Origin: Chryseobacterium ginsenosidimutans
GTDB lineage: Bacteria; Bacteroidota; Bacteroidia; Flavobacteriales; Weeksellaceae
DNA: 64,000 nt
NCBI RefSeq assembly: GCF_030823405.1
Contig: NZ_JAUSXC010000001.1
Location: 1,657,001 to 1,721,000 of the forward strand
Direction of reading: 5' to 3'
The notes under the pieces are model-generated. The model was not told where the DNA came from. It made no database searches and was given only the letters and a program-made list of their open reading frames with translations. The position numbers were made by a program, and so were the translations under genes. Of the stretch, positions 1-7,898 are shown one piece after another (position 1 is the stretch's first letter; each line of letters opens with the position of its first letter).

Positions 1-34
1 AGAAGGCATTATTAACTATAAAGAAACAAATAAT

Positions 35-3000
35 ATGAATACAAACAACAATGCGTCACAGACGCTTTTCAGATTCGTGAGTTTAAGAAACCCACAACTT
101 ACAGAAACAAAAGAAAGAAACTTAGGATTTATTCACAGACCAAAAGGAGCAACAGGAATTTTCGATACGGCTGTTGCAGGAAAATCTTCACGAGCTTCAA
201 AACTAAGAGAGATGGTGAAAGTTGCCAGAAACTTCAGTAACGCCGGATTCGAAACAGAAAAGAAAATTGAAGAAGGAGCTTTCGGAAGACTTCTCAAAAT
301 CGGAAGACAAGTTTCTAGAAAAGAAGAGCTAGAAAATGATGATTGGTCTTATGTAAAAGATTATTACAATAGTCTTATTGATAACAATAAAGAGCTTACT
401 GCAGACGGAATCAAGATCTTTTCTACTCTTTGGAACAATTATATTTTCCAGATAGTTACTCAGGGAGATTTCTATGTGAAAGAGGCAATCAGCCATGTTT
501 TAATGGCAATCCATATCGGTTTTGCCCAAAATATGGATTTGACAGATCCGGAAATTGTAAAAGTAAATGGAGAAAAGCCATTGGAAAAAGCTTTAGATGG
601 TAAAATCGTACTGCCAAAGTTCTTATTCTCTGAAGATGGAGTTACCGCAGGATCTGTTTCTTCAAGAGCAGCTTCCGGAAGATCAGCCGATGTTCTTAGT
701 GCAAAAACAACCCAGAGACTGGAATCTGAAGCAAGATCATTATTGATTGCAAATAAAGCACTTCACAAGAAAGAAGCATTGGAAAAACTTACTGTCGAAC
801 TGGAAAAACTTCAAAAAAAGTATCATAAATCCAGTTATCAGACCTATCAGGATGAATATGCAAAATATCAGGAAGGAAACAGGGAGGCTTTGGAAGCCTA
901 TGAAAGAAAGCTTGCTGAAATTGAAAGTAAAATCACCGAAGAGACTTCAGAGGAAGAAAAAATTCGTCTTTACGAGGAATTAAGACAATATGAAGTTAAA
1001 CCTTTTGAGTTTTCATATAAAAATGAGATCAATTTGGGAGAATTAATGGAAAAACTTTCTCCGGAATCTTTTGATAATTTCATAAAACTTTTCGCAGAAT
1101 TTGACGAGGAAAGAGCATCTGAAGATGCCATAAAGGAAGGAATTCAGATTCTTTCTGACAATACGCTGAGAATTGGAAGCCAAACTATTGTTCTTGATGA
1201 CGAAGTGCAAACGTATTCCGATGCCTTAAACATTATTGGAAACAATATTTCTTCATCGATTCAGACAGCCATGCAGAATTCTCCGCTTGTACAGCAGCAA
1301 TATGTCAATATCGGAGGTGCTTCAGTTCCTGTTGTACAAAATACGGCAAGAACACCAATGGCATACAGTTTTTTTGGACACAGTTCTTTTGGAATCTTAG
1401 CAGCAGGAGGATTTGTTAATTTCTCTTTTGAGGTGGAAGATACTTCATGGAGTGTTGCCAATGCTAAAATCATTGCTACTACCGATACTGCAGGAAGTTT
1501 TGAAGAGAATTTCAGCAATATTCCGGTAGTAAACGATAAAATTACCTTGCCAACAAGCTTAATAAATAAATTCAGAACAAGTATTGCTTTCAGAATAGAA
1601 ATTATTTTTGATAATGGAAGTTTTGCTTATGCAGATCTTGGTCAGCAATATACAAAGGGAGATTTAAGTCTCACCGGAATGCTTACTCTGAAAAGAGCAG
1701 CAATTGAAAATCCGGAAGAACCTGAAACGGTAACAATCCAAAAACGTAAAAACTTTGGAATTAAAAGGCTTGGTGTTGCAGATTACCTGAAAGTGGTACA
1801 AAGTGTTCACGCCTATGTTCCGGGAGAAGTTTCCAATATTGAGAACGTCATGGCAAGTGAACTGAGACATAAATCTTCTGTTTCTAGAGATTATTCTGAA
1901 ATTACAGATACTACTTCTAAATCCGAAGAAACCGAGAAAATCTCTGATACGACCAAAACTTCCAGAACGGATATGCAGACGGAAGTTGCGAAAGAATTGG
2001 ATAAAGATCAAAGTATTACAGCACATACAAGATATAGTTATGGTGCGGGTAAAACGGTCTTTGAAATTGGTGCAGAATACGCCAATAATACAGCCCAGCA
2101 CGACAGTACAAGACAGGCAGTGATGAAATCTCAGGAGATTACGGAAAGAGCAATGGAAAGAGTTTTGACCAAAATTTCTGAAGAAAGAGTACAAAAAATC
2201 ATCAAGGAATATACCGAAACAAATGTTCATGAATTTGACAACAGAGGAAAGGTAACCAAGACTGATAATGCTGATGCAGCGCAGCCAAAACATATTACAG
2301 GTGTCTATAGATGGATCGATAAGAAGATGAAAAACCAGATTTACAACTATGGCATACGTACCATGTTTGAATTTATGGTTCCTGAACCTTCAAGACTGCA
2401 TCGTTTGGCAGTTGCTGTTTCCAAGGCTCAGGTGCTTACCGCTCCGGTAGATCCGAGAACAACTCCGGAAAGAGCATGGACAATGCCGGATCCAAAATCT
2501 GCAACGGTAGAACAAATCCAACATTGGGCACAGATTTATGGCGTTAATTTATCTGATCTTCCTCCAATTAACAAAACCGTTTCAGATACAAGATCCGGAG
2601 GTAATGATGGAGTTTTTGATTATTCGGTTCCTGCAAACTATGCCTGTTATTCATTCGATGGACGAGTGCATTACGAAAGATCTAAGGGATGGCATAATGC
2701 CAAAATTTGGGTATATCATCCTACCAACAGCAGTACGATTTATTATAACAGTAGCCCGGATGGACCCATCGGAGCTTCCGGATTTTCATTGGAAAATTCT
2801 GTGAAGATACCTTATAACGGGAATTATTTAAATTCTGTTTCTATAAACTTAAATCTTCATTGCAAGCTTTCAGATGCATTCATTCAAAACTGGAAAACAG
2901 AAAATTTTAATGCGATTATCAAAGCTTATGAAGCTGCCTATGTGAAATTCCAGGAAGAGCAGGCTCGATTAGATGAAGAGCAAAAAGCTAAAGAAGCAGA

Positions 3001-3730
3001 AGCTAAAGAAAGACAAGGTAACTTCTACCGTTATATGGAGCATGATACCTTGAAGCACAACTGTATCGCCTATCTGTTGCAGGATTATCTTACTACGCTT
3101 GGACAGGAAACCACAAACGCATTGAATGATAACACCAAAATGGATAATTTCCAAGTGTATCTGAATGACAATCTTGATCAGTATGCTGCTTTGGCGAAGT
3201 TCATGGAACAGGCGTTTGAATGGGAAATCATGGATTATACATTCTACCCTTACTATTGGGCAAACCGTAAAAGCTGGCAGGAATTCTACCTTACCGAAAG
3301 CATGGATCCTCTTTTCAGAAGTTTCCTTCAGGCAGGTATGGCAAGAATTATCGTTACCGTAAAACCGGGATTTGAAGCAGCCGTACAGTTCTTCCTTGAA
3401 ACAGGGATTATCTGGAATGGTGGTGCTGTTCCTGTAATCGGAGATCCAATGTATATGTCTATTGTGGACGAAATGAGACAGCCGACAGGAAAGCCTCAAG
3501 GAAAATACTGGATCACGAGAGTTCCTACGACACTTACCATTCTTCAGGCATCTTCTACAGGATTACCTGTGGAGCATCCGCTTCCGATCTTCCCGGAAGA
3601 TGATCCGAAGAACTGTGAAAACCCTAAAGAACTTGAGTTTGAAACAAGTTTCTCTTTGGATGAAGAGGCACAATTGGCTCATAGTGACGGACCGACAACA
3701 TTGCCAAGTACAATTATAAAACCTGTATAA
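35..3730 (+). CDS. Large unrecognised protein, first gene of a putative effector locus
   Basis: I do not recognise this 1231-residue protein. It has no signal peptide or clear membrane segment, so it should be made in the cytoplasm. A highly charged, Glu/Lys-rich probable coiled coil spans about residues 237-325, and a second short one lies near 970-1000. A Ser/Thr/Lys/Glu-rich stretch near 610-680 looks like a flexible linker. The ATG at 35 follows an A-rich leader typical of this organism. A strong hairpin terminator follows the stop, and two further unrecognised genes come next on the same strand. The size, coiled coils and neighbours would suit a structural or delivery component of a toxin system, but this is inference only. 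The start of the locus probably lies before the window. Confidence 0.6.
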   Translation: MNTNNNASQTLFRFVSLRNPQLTETKERNLGFIHRPKGATGIFDTAVAGKSSRASKLREMVKVARNFSNAGFETEKKIEEGAFGRLLKIGRQVSRKEELENDDWSYVKDYYNSLIDNNKELTADGIKIFSTLWNNYIFQIVTQGDFYVKEAISHVLMAIHIGFAQNMDLTDPEIVKVNGEKPLEKALDGKIVLPKFLFSEDGVTAGSVSSRAASGRSADVLSAKTTQRLESEARSLLIANKALHKKEALEKLTVELEKLQKKYHKSSYQTYQDEYAKYQEGNREALEAYERKLAEIESKITEETSEEEKIRLYEELRQYEVKPFEFSYKNEINLGELMEKLSPESFDNFIKLFAEFDEERASEDAIKEGIQILSDNTLRIGSQTIVLDDEVQTYSDALNIIGNNISSSIQTAMQNSPLVQQQYVNIGGASVPVVQNTARTPMAYSFFGHSSFGILAAGGFVNFSFEVEDTSWSVANAKIIATTDTAGSFEENFSNIPVVNDKITLPTSLINKFRTSIAFRIEIIFDNGSFAYADLGQQYTKGDLSLTGMLTLKRAAIENPEEPETVTIQKRKNFGIKRLGVADYLKVVQSVHAYVPGEVSNIENVMASELRHKSSVSRDYSEITDTTSKSEETEKISDTTKTSRTDMQTEVAKELDKDQSITAHTRYSYGAGKTVFEIGAEYANNTAQHDSTRQAVMKSQEITERAMERVLTKISEERVQKIIKEYTETNVHEFDNRGKVTKTDNADAAQPKHITGVYRWIDKKMKNQIYNYGIRTMFEFMVPEPSRLHRLAVAVSKAQVLTAPVDPRTTPERAWTMPDPKSATVEQIQHWAQIYGVNLSDLPPINKTVSDTRSGGNDGVFDYSVPANYACYSFDGRVHYERSKGWHNAKIWVYHPTNSSTIYYNSSPDGPIGASGFSLENSVKIPYNGNYLNSVSINLNLHCKLSDAFIQNWKTENFNAIIKAYEAAYVKFQEEQARLDEEQKAKEAEAKERQGNFYRYMEHDTLKHNCIAYLLQDYLTTLGQETTNALNDNTKMDNFQVYLNDNLDQYAALAKFMEQAFEWEIMDYTFYPYYWANRKSWQEFYLTESMDPLFRSFLQAGMARIIVTVKPGFEAAVQFFLETGIIWNGGAVPVIGDPMYMSIVDEMRQPTGKPQGKYWITRVPTTLTILQASSTGLPVEHPLPIFPEDDPKNCENPKELEFETSFSLDEEAQLAHSDGPTTLPSTIIKPV

Positions 3731-3749
3731 CGACATAAAACTTTGTTTT

Positions 3750-3781
3750 GAAAGTGGTGGGAAACCACCGCTTTCTTTTTT
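3750..3781 (+). terminator. Rho-independent terminator
   Basis: An 11-bp stem with a GAAA loop (GAAAGTGGTGG with CCACCGCTTTC, including one G-T wobble) is followed by a T run. It lies 20 bases after the stop of the first large gene and so separates it at least partly from the next gene at 3804. Confidence 0.85.
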
Positions 3782-3803
3782 ATTAACGTTTAAAATTAAC
3801 AAA

Positions 3804-5105
3804 ATGAAAACAGGAAATATAGGAATAAGAAACCTTGCCGATATTGGTGTTGCAGATATTGATGTGTATGGAACAAAAAAGATAAACTATAGTAGCTCAC
3901 AATTCATGGGAAATTACGTAAAGACAAAAGATATTTTCATCTATAAAATGATAGATCCTAATGTGCTGGCAAGTAATAAAGAAGTACTAAAAATACTATT
4001 TTACAAGACCTTGGGAGTAGCAGATGATGACAAAAAAATGTTGGATGTGGATACCATTTCCGGATGGATTACTTATAAAAACCACGAATATCTTACAAGA
4101 GAGTGGCATAGCGGAGCAGGCTATACCAGCGAAAAAATAGATGAAATCGCTCAAAAATTTTTCTCAAAACTAATGGAGACTAATCTTAATTATACAAAAA
4201 ATAACCCCTCTGTTCCCATTTTATTTCAATCGATTCCGAAACTACTGGAAATAGTGCCTTCTTATGAAGGCAAAACGCAACCCACTCGATGGATTGCACG
4301 ATATAATGTGTATATGGATTATACAGAAAGAGAGCGCAATGTAATTGTTCCCGTTAAAGACAGTCTGATAGAATTTGTAATAGACGGTTATGGAGCTATT
4401 AACGCGATTCTGATGAGATGGAGACCCATTGAACGAAAAACCAAGGTAAAATTAAAACTAGACAAAGAAGTAGAACAGAAACAAAAAGAATATATCTCTG
4501 GTTTTATACAGAAAAACGAAATGGGAGCCAATCTATTCTTCAATTTATCAGATTTGGTGTGTAATGTTTATAAGCCCGAAGAGGAAGGCCATCATCATGA
4601 TTCGGAAGAAGAAGAAACGACAACAATAGAATATTATCTTGGAGGCAGCAATACATTCCAAAGTCATATTACTCCCTTTCTCATTCATCAAAGTGGACAC
4701 CATGCCGAAAAAATAGAAATTATTGATTCTTGCTTAAATATCAGCTTCAACATTACTTCATCAGAGCAAGAAACTACGGTACAAGCGGTAGTAAACGATT
4801 CAGAAGAAAACGGATCCTATTCCTACTCATGGGATGCATGGGAACTTTCTAATCCCGAAAACCATATTAGTTTAGGAAGCGGGAACTCCTGTTCGCTGAA
4901 AGGAGGCGTATTTCAGATATTGGTCATGGTGAAAAATAATGCTACAGGACAGATAGAACAGCATCAGGAACACGTATACTCTACAGAACCTATGGAGCAA
5001 CAGTTTGAAATACAAGAACGCTGGGACACTTGGGGCTGTACAGATCCTACTGCACTAAACTATAACCCAGATGCCAACTGCGATGACGGCAGTTGTACTT
5101 ATTAA
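3804..5105 (+). CDS. Unrecognised protein with PKD/Ig-like segment and Cys-Asp C-terminal repeat
   Basis: This 433-residue protein is not recognised as a whole and has no Sec signal peptide. Visible features are a His/Glu-rich stretch near residue 265 (HHHDSEEEE), a beta-rich region near 310-400 that reads like a PKD or Ig-like fold (NGSYSYSWD), and a C-terminus of the form GCTDPTALNYNP...DDGSC. That last motif is common, usually as repeats, at the ends of surface or secreted Bacteroidota proteins. Finding it on a protein without an export signal suggests a non-Sec exit route or co-delivery with its neighbours; this is inference. The next gene starts 18 bases downstream, so the two are probably co-transcribed. 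Confidence 0.6.
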   Translation: MKTGNIGIRNLADIGVADIDVYGTKKINYSSSQFMGNYVKTKDIFIYKMIDPNVLASNKEVLKILFYKTLGVADDDKKMLDVDTISGWITYKNHEYLTREWHSGAGYTSEKIDEIAQKFFSKLMETNLNYTKNNPSVPILFQSIPKLLEIVPSYEGKTQPTRWIARYNVYMDYTERERNVIVPVKDSLIEFVIDGYGAINAILMRWRPIERKTKVKLKLDKEVEQKQKEYISGFIQKNEMGANLFFNLSDLVCNVYKPEEEGHHHDSEEEETTTIEYYLGGSNTFQSHITPFLIHQSGHHAEKIEIIDSCLNISFNITSSEQETTVQAVVNDSEENGSYSYSWDAWELSNPENHISLGSGNSCSLKGGVFQILVMVKNNATGQIEQHQEHVYSTEPMEQQFEIQERWDTWGCTDPTALNYNPDANCDDGSCTY

Positions 5106-5123
5106 TCTTTACAATTTATTACA

Positions 5124-6626
5124 ATGAAAGAGCCAAAAAGAAGAACAAGCTATATAAGACAAGTCAAAAAAAAGACCGCAAAAGTAACCATTTGGGAATA
5201 CGATTATGATGGGTACGAAACAGCAGGAGAAGTATACTACGAAACACAAAACCAACAGCCCAAAGTAAAAGTAGGCAAAGGTTTTGTGCCACACGGTGGT
5301 ATTGTTTTGAGAAACATACACAACTACGGATACCGTATGGCGTATGATATAGGCGTGGTAGGCATCTACGTTTTCCCGGGGCCAAAAGCCAAAGAAAACG
5401 GTTTTACCAAACCTAAATTTTTAATATTAGGACCACCGGAATTTGTACAGGTAGACAGCAAAACCTATAAGCCGCTGGATCCCAATAAAGAGTTTGACCC
5501 CAAAGTAGAAAAAATAACCAATATGGACGGGATAGACGCCAATATGGCGGTGTATAATGCCGATAGAGTAGATGAGTTGAGAGCTACGTATTGTTCTACC
5601 TACGAGCTGTTTGGTGCAGGAAGCGGTTATCTGTTTGTAACCCAAAAGTTTATTATGACCAAATACAGCGACAAACCTGCACACGAACCTTCAGGAGGAT
5701 TGAAAGCTGCAAGATTCTTCCCTATTACACAGCTGATGTACAATGTGCCGCAAAACAGCCCAGACAAAATAGAAGACTATGTAGAATCTTTTAGGGTAGA
5801 TTACCGCTTGTATATTAATTTGGATACGTATGCAAAAAAAGAGGAAATTATTATGTATTCGTCTGAAGATACTCCAGGAGTGAAAGCAAAAATTAATTCA
5901 AGATCCGCTAAAACAAAAGATAGAATAAGTAATGCCGCAGGTTTTTTTAAAGATGAAGACGAACTAGAGCTAGGTGATATATCGGGAGGGGTTGCCGATA
6001 TGATTTTTAGTTCTTCTGAAAAACCACTGGTATCAGAAATAGTTACTGAAGGACTAAACCCGTACAGTAAAAACCTGAAGTGGGATAATATCCACTGGTG
6101 GGGAATGGGAAAAGATGGTGTTTTAGGTTCTACACCTGGTTCCTTTCATGCAGTACACATCCATTGGAAATGGGCTAAAGGAATGCAAAGTGGTGGATGG
6201 AAAAAACCAAAACATTCAGGGGAAGCACAATTTGCTGGGAAAGGAAATAATGGAGCATTAGTAGATTCTGCTATTAAAAATCAGATTTTGCGCTTGGCAG
6301 TAGTAAAAAATAAAGGATTGCCACAGAACCATGATGAGCATAGAAGTCCCAAATTCAAAGATTTCTTTATGAAATTAAGAGAAAACAAACCACCTGAACC
6401 TTTAAAAAATGGAGAAGATATTGTGTTGTATTATAGTTCGGAAGTGAAACTAAAAGATTGTAAAAAAAATGCACAAAAAGGAATAAATTGTTCTATTTTT
6501 GTTCATGGTTTGTTTTTCGCCCATGAAGTAGAAAGAGAAGCAATGACTACCGGAGCAACCGATAATTTTTATGTGAATCCTAAAACACCAAATAATAAAA
6601 TATGGGAACGATATCCTCAAAAATAA
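5124..6626 (+). CDS. Unrecognised His/Trp-rich protein, candidate effector with variable C-terminal tip
   Basis: A 500-residue protein of unknown family with no signal peptide. The middle carries a cluster of His and Trp residues (NIHWWGMG near 322 and FHAVHIHWKW near 342) that could bind metal or form a hydrolase-like site; no known catalytic motif was identified. The DNA coding for about residues 370-425 is repeated in degenerate form at 7224-7388, and the similarity stops after the residues KPPE. The last roughly 75 residues are therefore a separate, variable tip. The stop overlaps the start of the membrane protein gene at 6602, an arrangement typical of toxin and immunity pairs. The effector role is inferred from architecture, not shown. 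Confidence 0.6.
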   Translation: MKEPKRRTSYIRQVKKKTAKVTIWEYDYDGYETAGEVYYETQNQQPKVKVGKGFVPHGGIVLRNIHNYGYRMAYDIGVVGIYVFPGPKAKENGFTKPKFLILGPPEFVQVDSKTYKPLDPNKEFDPKVEKITNMDGIDANMAVYNADRVDELRATYCSTYELFGAGSGYLFVTQKFIMTKYSDKPAHEPSGGLKAARFFPITQLMYNVPQNSPDKIEDYVESFRVDYRLYINLDTYAKKEEIIMYSSEDTPGVKAKINSRSAKTKDRISNAAGFFKDEDELELGDISGGVADMIFSSSEKPLVSEIVTEGLNPYSKNLKWDNIHWWGMGKDGVLGSTPGSFHAVHIHWKWAKGMQSGGWKKPKHSGEAQFAGKGNNGALVDSAIKNQILRLAVVKNKGLPQNHDEHRSPKFKDFFMKLRENKPPEPLKNGEDIVLYYSSEVKLKDCKKNAQKGINCSIFVHGLFFAHEVEREAMTTGATDNFYVNPKTPNNKIWERYPQK

Positions 6627-7168
6627 TAGGTAAAGCTTTTTTAATTTTATTAAGTACTTTTTTTTTAATTTTAGTTTCATATTTAACAACATCATCTGAA
6701 AAGATAAATAATTTTCTTAATGAGAAAAATATTGCAGAGATACTATATTACATTATAATATCTACAATGTGTATAATAAGTTATACTTTTAATAACAAAA
6801 TGATAAAAATTATTGACAGATATTTATTTATTTATTTATTTACTTATTTACTTATTATTATTTTATCTTTAGAAATATTATACTATTTCAGTGTTTTTGT
6901 TTTCCTCATTTTGTTTATATATATTGTGTTTATTAAATTAAAAGGCTCTTTCAATTTAAAGTATGTTATAATAGCTAATATTTTTACGCTCGCAATTTCC
7001 GTTTTAATGTTAGTACAAACTCTTAATGATACTAGATTTGATAAAATTTATCCAATAGCTGTTGTATCATTATTGGCTTTTTCTTACTTTGGAATTTTTC
7101 ATTTTCTTTTGGTGTTATTGAATATAAAAACATTATCTAAAATAGAAGAAGAAAAACAAATACAATAG
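6602..7168 (+). CDS. Small polytopic membrane protein, candidate immunity protein
   Basis: This 188-residue protein is almost entirely hydrophobic, with about five or six predicted membrane helices (roughly residues 10-27, 45-62, 73-92, 94-113, 122-140 and 150-173) and a short charged C-terminus. The gene is visibly more AT-rich than its surroundings, which suggests recent acquisition. Its ATG lies inside the last 25 bases of the preceding gene, so translation is probably coupled. A strong terminator follows. By position and type it could be the immunity protein for the C-terminal tip of the preceding protein. No family was recognised, and a simple accessory membrane protein remains possible. 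Confidence 0.6.
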   Translation: MGTISSKIIGKAFLILLSTFFLILVSYLTTSSEKINNFLNEKNIAEILYYIIISTMCIISYTFNNKMIKIIDRYLFIYLFTYLLIIILSLEILYYFSVFVFLILFIYIVFIKLKGSFNLKYVIIANIFTLAISVLMLVQTLNDTRFDKIYPIAVVSLLAFSYFGIFHFLLVLLNIKTLSKIEEEKQIQ

Positions 7169-7189
7169 ATTTTCTAAATCAAAGCAAAA

Positions 7190-7222
7190 GAGGCTGTCCA
7201 AAAAGTTTTGGCAGCCTTTTTT
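7190..7222 (+). terminator. Rho-independent terminator of the effector locus
   Basis: AGGCTG and CCAAAA pair with TTTTGG and CAGCCT around a short loop and a one-base bulge, followed by TTTTTT. It ends the transcript of the membrane protein gene at 7168. Confidence 0.85.
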
Positions 7223-7223
7223 A

Positions 7224-7408
7224 TGTAGGAAAAGGAAATAATAGAGCATTAGTAGATCCTGCTATTAAAAATCAGATTTTGCACTTAGCAATAGTAAAAA
7301 ATAAAGGATTGCCACAGAACGTGATGAGAATAGAAGTCCCAATTTCAAAGATTTTTTTATGAAACTAAGAGGAAACAAACCACCTGAATGGATATACCAA
7401 AAAGATTA
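7224..7408 (+). pseudogene. Displaced, broken copy of the tail of the 5124-6626 gene
   Basis: Bases 7224-7388 match 6232-6398 closely, encoding in both copies a stretch from GKGNN to NKPPE. The copy has no start codon and a one-base deletion (ACAGAACCATG became ACAGAACGTG) that shifts the frame. After PPE the two sequences diverge completely: the copy, read in the shifted-back frame, ends after WIYQKD with a stop at about 7408, while the intact gene runs on for 75 codons. This is what a displaced alternative C-terminal module or a decayed duplication would leave behind. Confidence 0.8.
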
Positions 7409-7476
7409 ATATGCTCAGGTAACCGAAAAATGCACCTTCAATTTGAGAGAATTTGTTTTATTTTGATATAGTTATC

Positions 7477-7512
7477 AAAAAAATAACCCCTCAAATTGTA
7501 CAATTTGAGAGG
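7477..7512 (-). terminator. Terminator of the downstream tRNA-Phe copy
   Basis: A long palindrome (CTCAAATTGTAC and its complement) followed on the minus strand by TTATTTTTTT. It lies about 30 bases beyond the 3' end of the tRNA at 7540. Confidence 0.8.
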
Positions 7513-7539
7513 TCTTGTTAGAAATTGTTTAATTTCCAG

Positions 7540-7612
7540 TGGTTTCTCCAGGAATCGAACCAGGGACACATGGATTTTCAATCCATTGCTCTACCAACTG
7601 AGCTAAGAAACC
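7540..7612 (-). tRNA. tRNA-Phe (GAA), copy 1
   Basis: A 73-nt cloverleaf on the minus strand: acceptor GGTTTCT/AGAAACC with discriminator A, D stem GCTC/GAGC, anticodon stem ATGGA/TCCAT with loop TTGAAAA (anticodon GAA), and T loop TTCGATT. The T stem CCTGG/CCTGG has a central T-T mismatch. The CCA end is not encoded. The other copy at 7729 is identical. Confidence 0.95.
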
Positions 7613-7643
7613 ATTTAATTTTTACTTCTTTTTTGAAGTGGTG

Positions 7644-7674
7644 CAAAAGTAATAATAATTATTAAATCCTGCAA
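7644..7674 (-). promoter_or_regulatory. Promoter of tRNA-Phe copy 1
   Basis: On the minus strand TTG, 20 bases, then TACTTTTG: the flavobacterial -33/-7 pattern. The -7 box ends about 31 bases before the mature tRNA 5' end. The same boxes and the same 20-base spacer precede copy 2. Confidence 0.75.
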
Positions 7675-7698
7675 TTTATTTTAAAACATTTTGAAAAG

Positions 7699-7724
7699 AA
7701 AACCACCTTTTTACAGGTGGTTTT
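7699..7724 (-). terminator. Hairpin between the two tRNA-Phe genes
   Basis: Stem AAACCACCT/AGGTGGTTT with a six-base loop, T-rich on both flanks. It lies five bases beyond the 3' end of tRNA copy 2 and should end that transcript; by shape it could act on both strands. Confidence 0.7.
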
Positions 7725-7728
7725 TAAG

Positions 7729-7801
7729 TGGTTTCTCCAGGAATCGAACCAGGGACACATGGATTTTCAATCCATTGCTCTACCAACTGAGCTAAGAAAC
7801 C
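7729..7801 (-). tRNA. tRNA-Phe (GAA), copy 2
   Basis: Identical over all 73 positions to the tRNA at 7540-7612, including the anticodon GAA and the T-T mismatch in the T stem. It has its own promoter and terminator, so the two are independent transcription units rather than one precursor. Confidence 0.95.
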
Positions 7802-7832
7802 ATTCTTTTTACTTTGTAGTTTTAAAGTGATG

Positions 7833-7863
7833 CAAAAGTAGTAAGTTTTAATATATGAAGCAA
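7833..7863 (-). promoter_or_regulatory. Promoter of tRNA-Phe copy 2
   Basis: TTG, 20 bases, TACTTTTG on the minus strand, with the -7 box ending about 31 bases before the tRNA start. It repeats the arrangement in front of copy 1. Confidence 0.75.
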
Positions 7864-7898
7864 GTATTAACAATACTTTTTTAAACAAAACTTAAAAC

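Noticed and set aside
1664..2293. A 209-codon open frame on the minus strand inside the first large gene
   Set aside because: It lies wholly opposite a long, coherent coding frame, and its product is Phe/Cys/Arg-rich with no domain, as expected for a shadow frame.
2969..3499. A 176-codon minus-strand frame in the same gene
   Set aside because: Same reason: antisense shadow with an unlikely composition and no start context.
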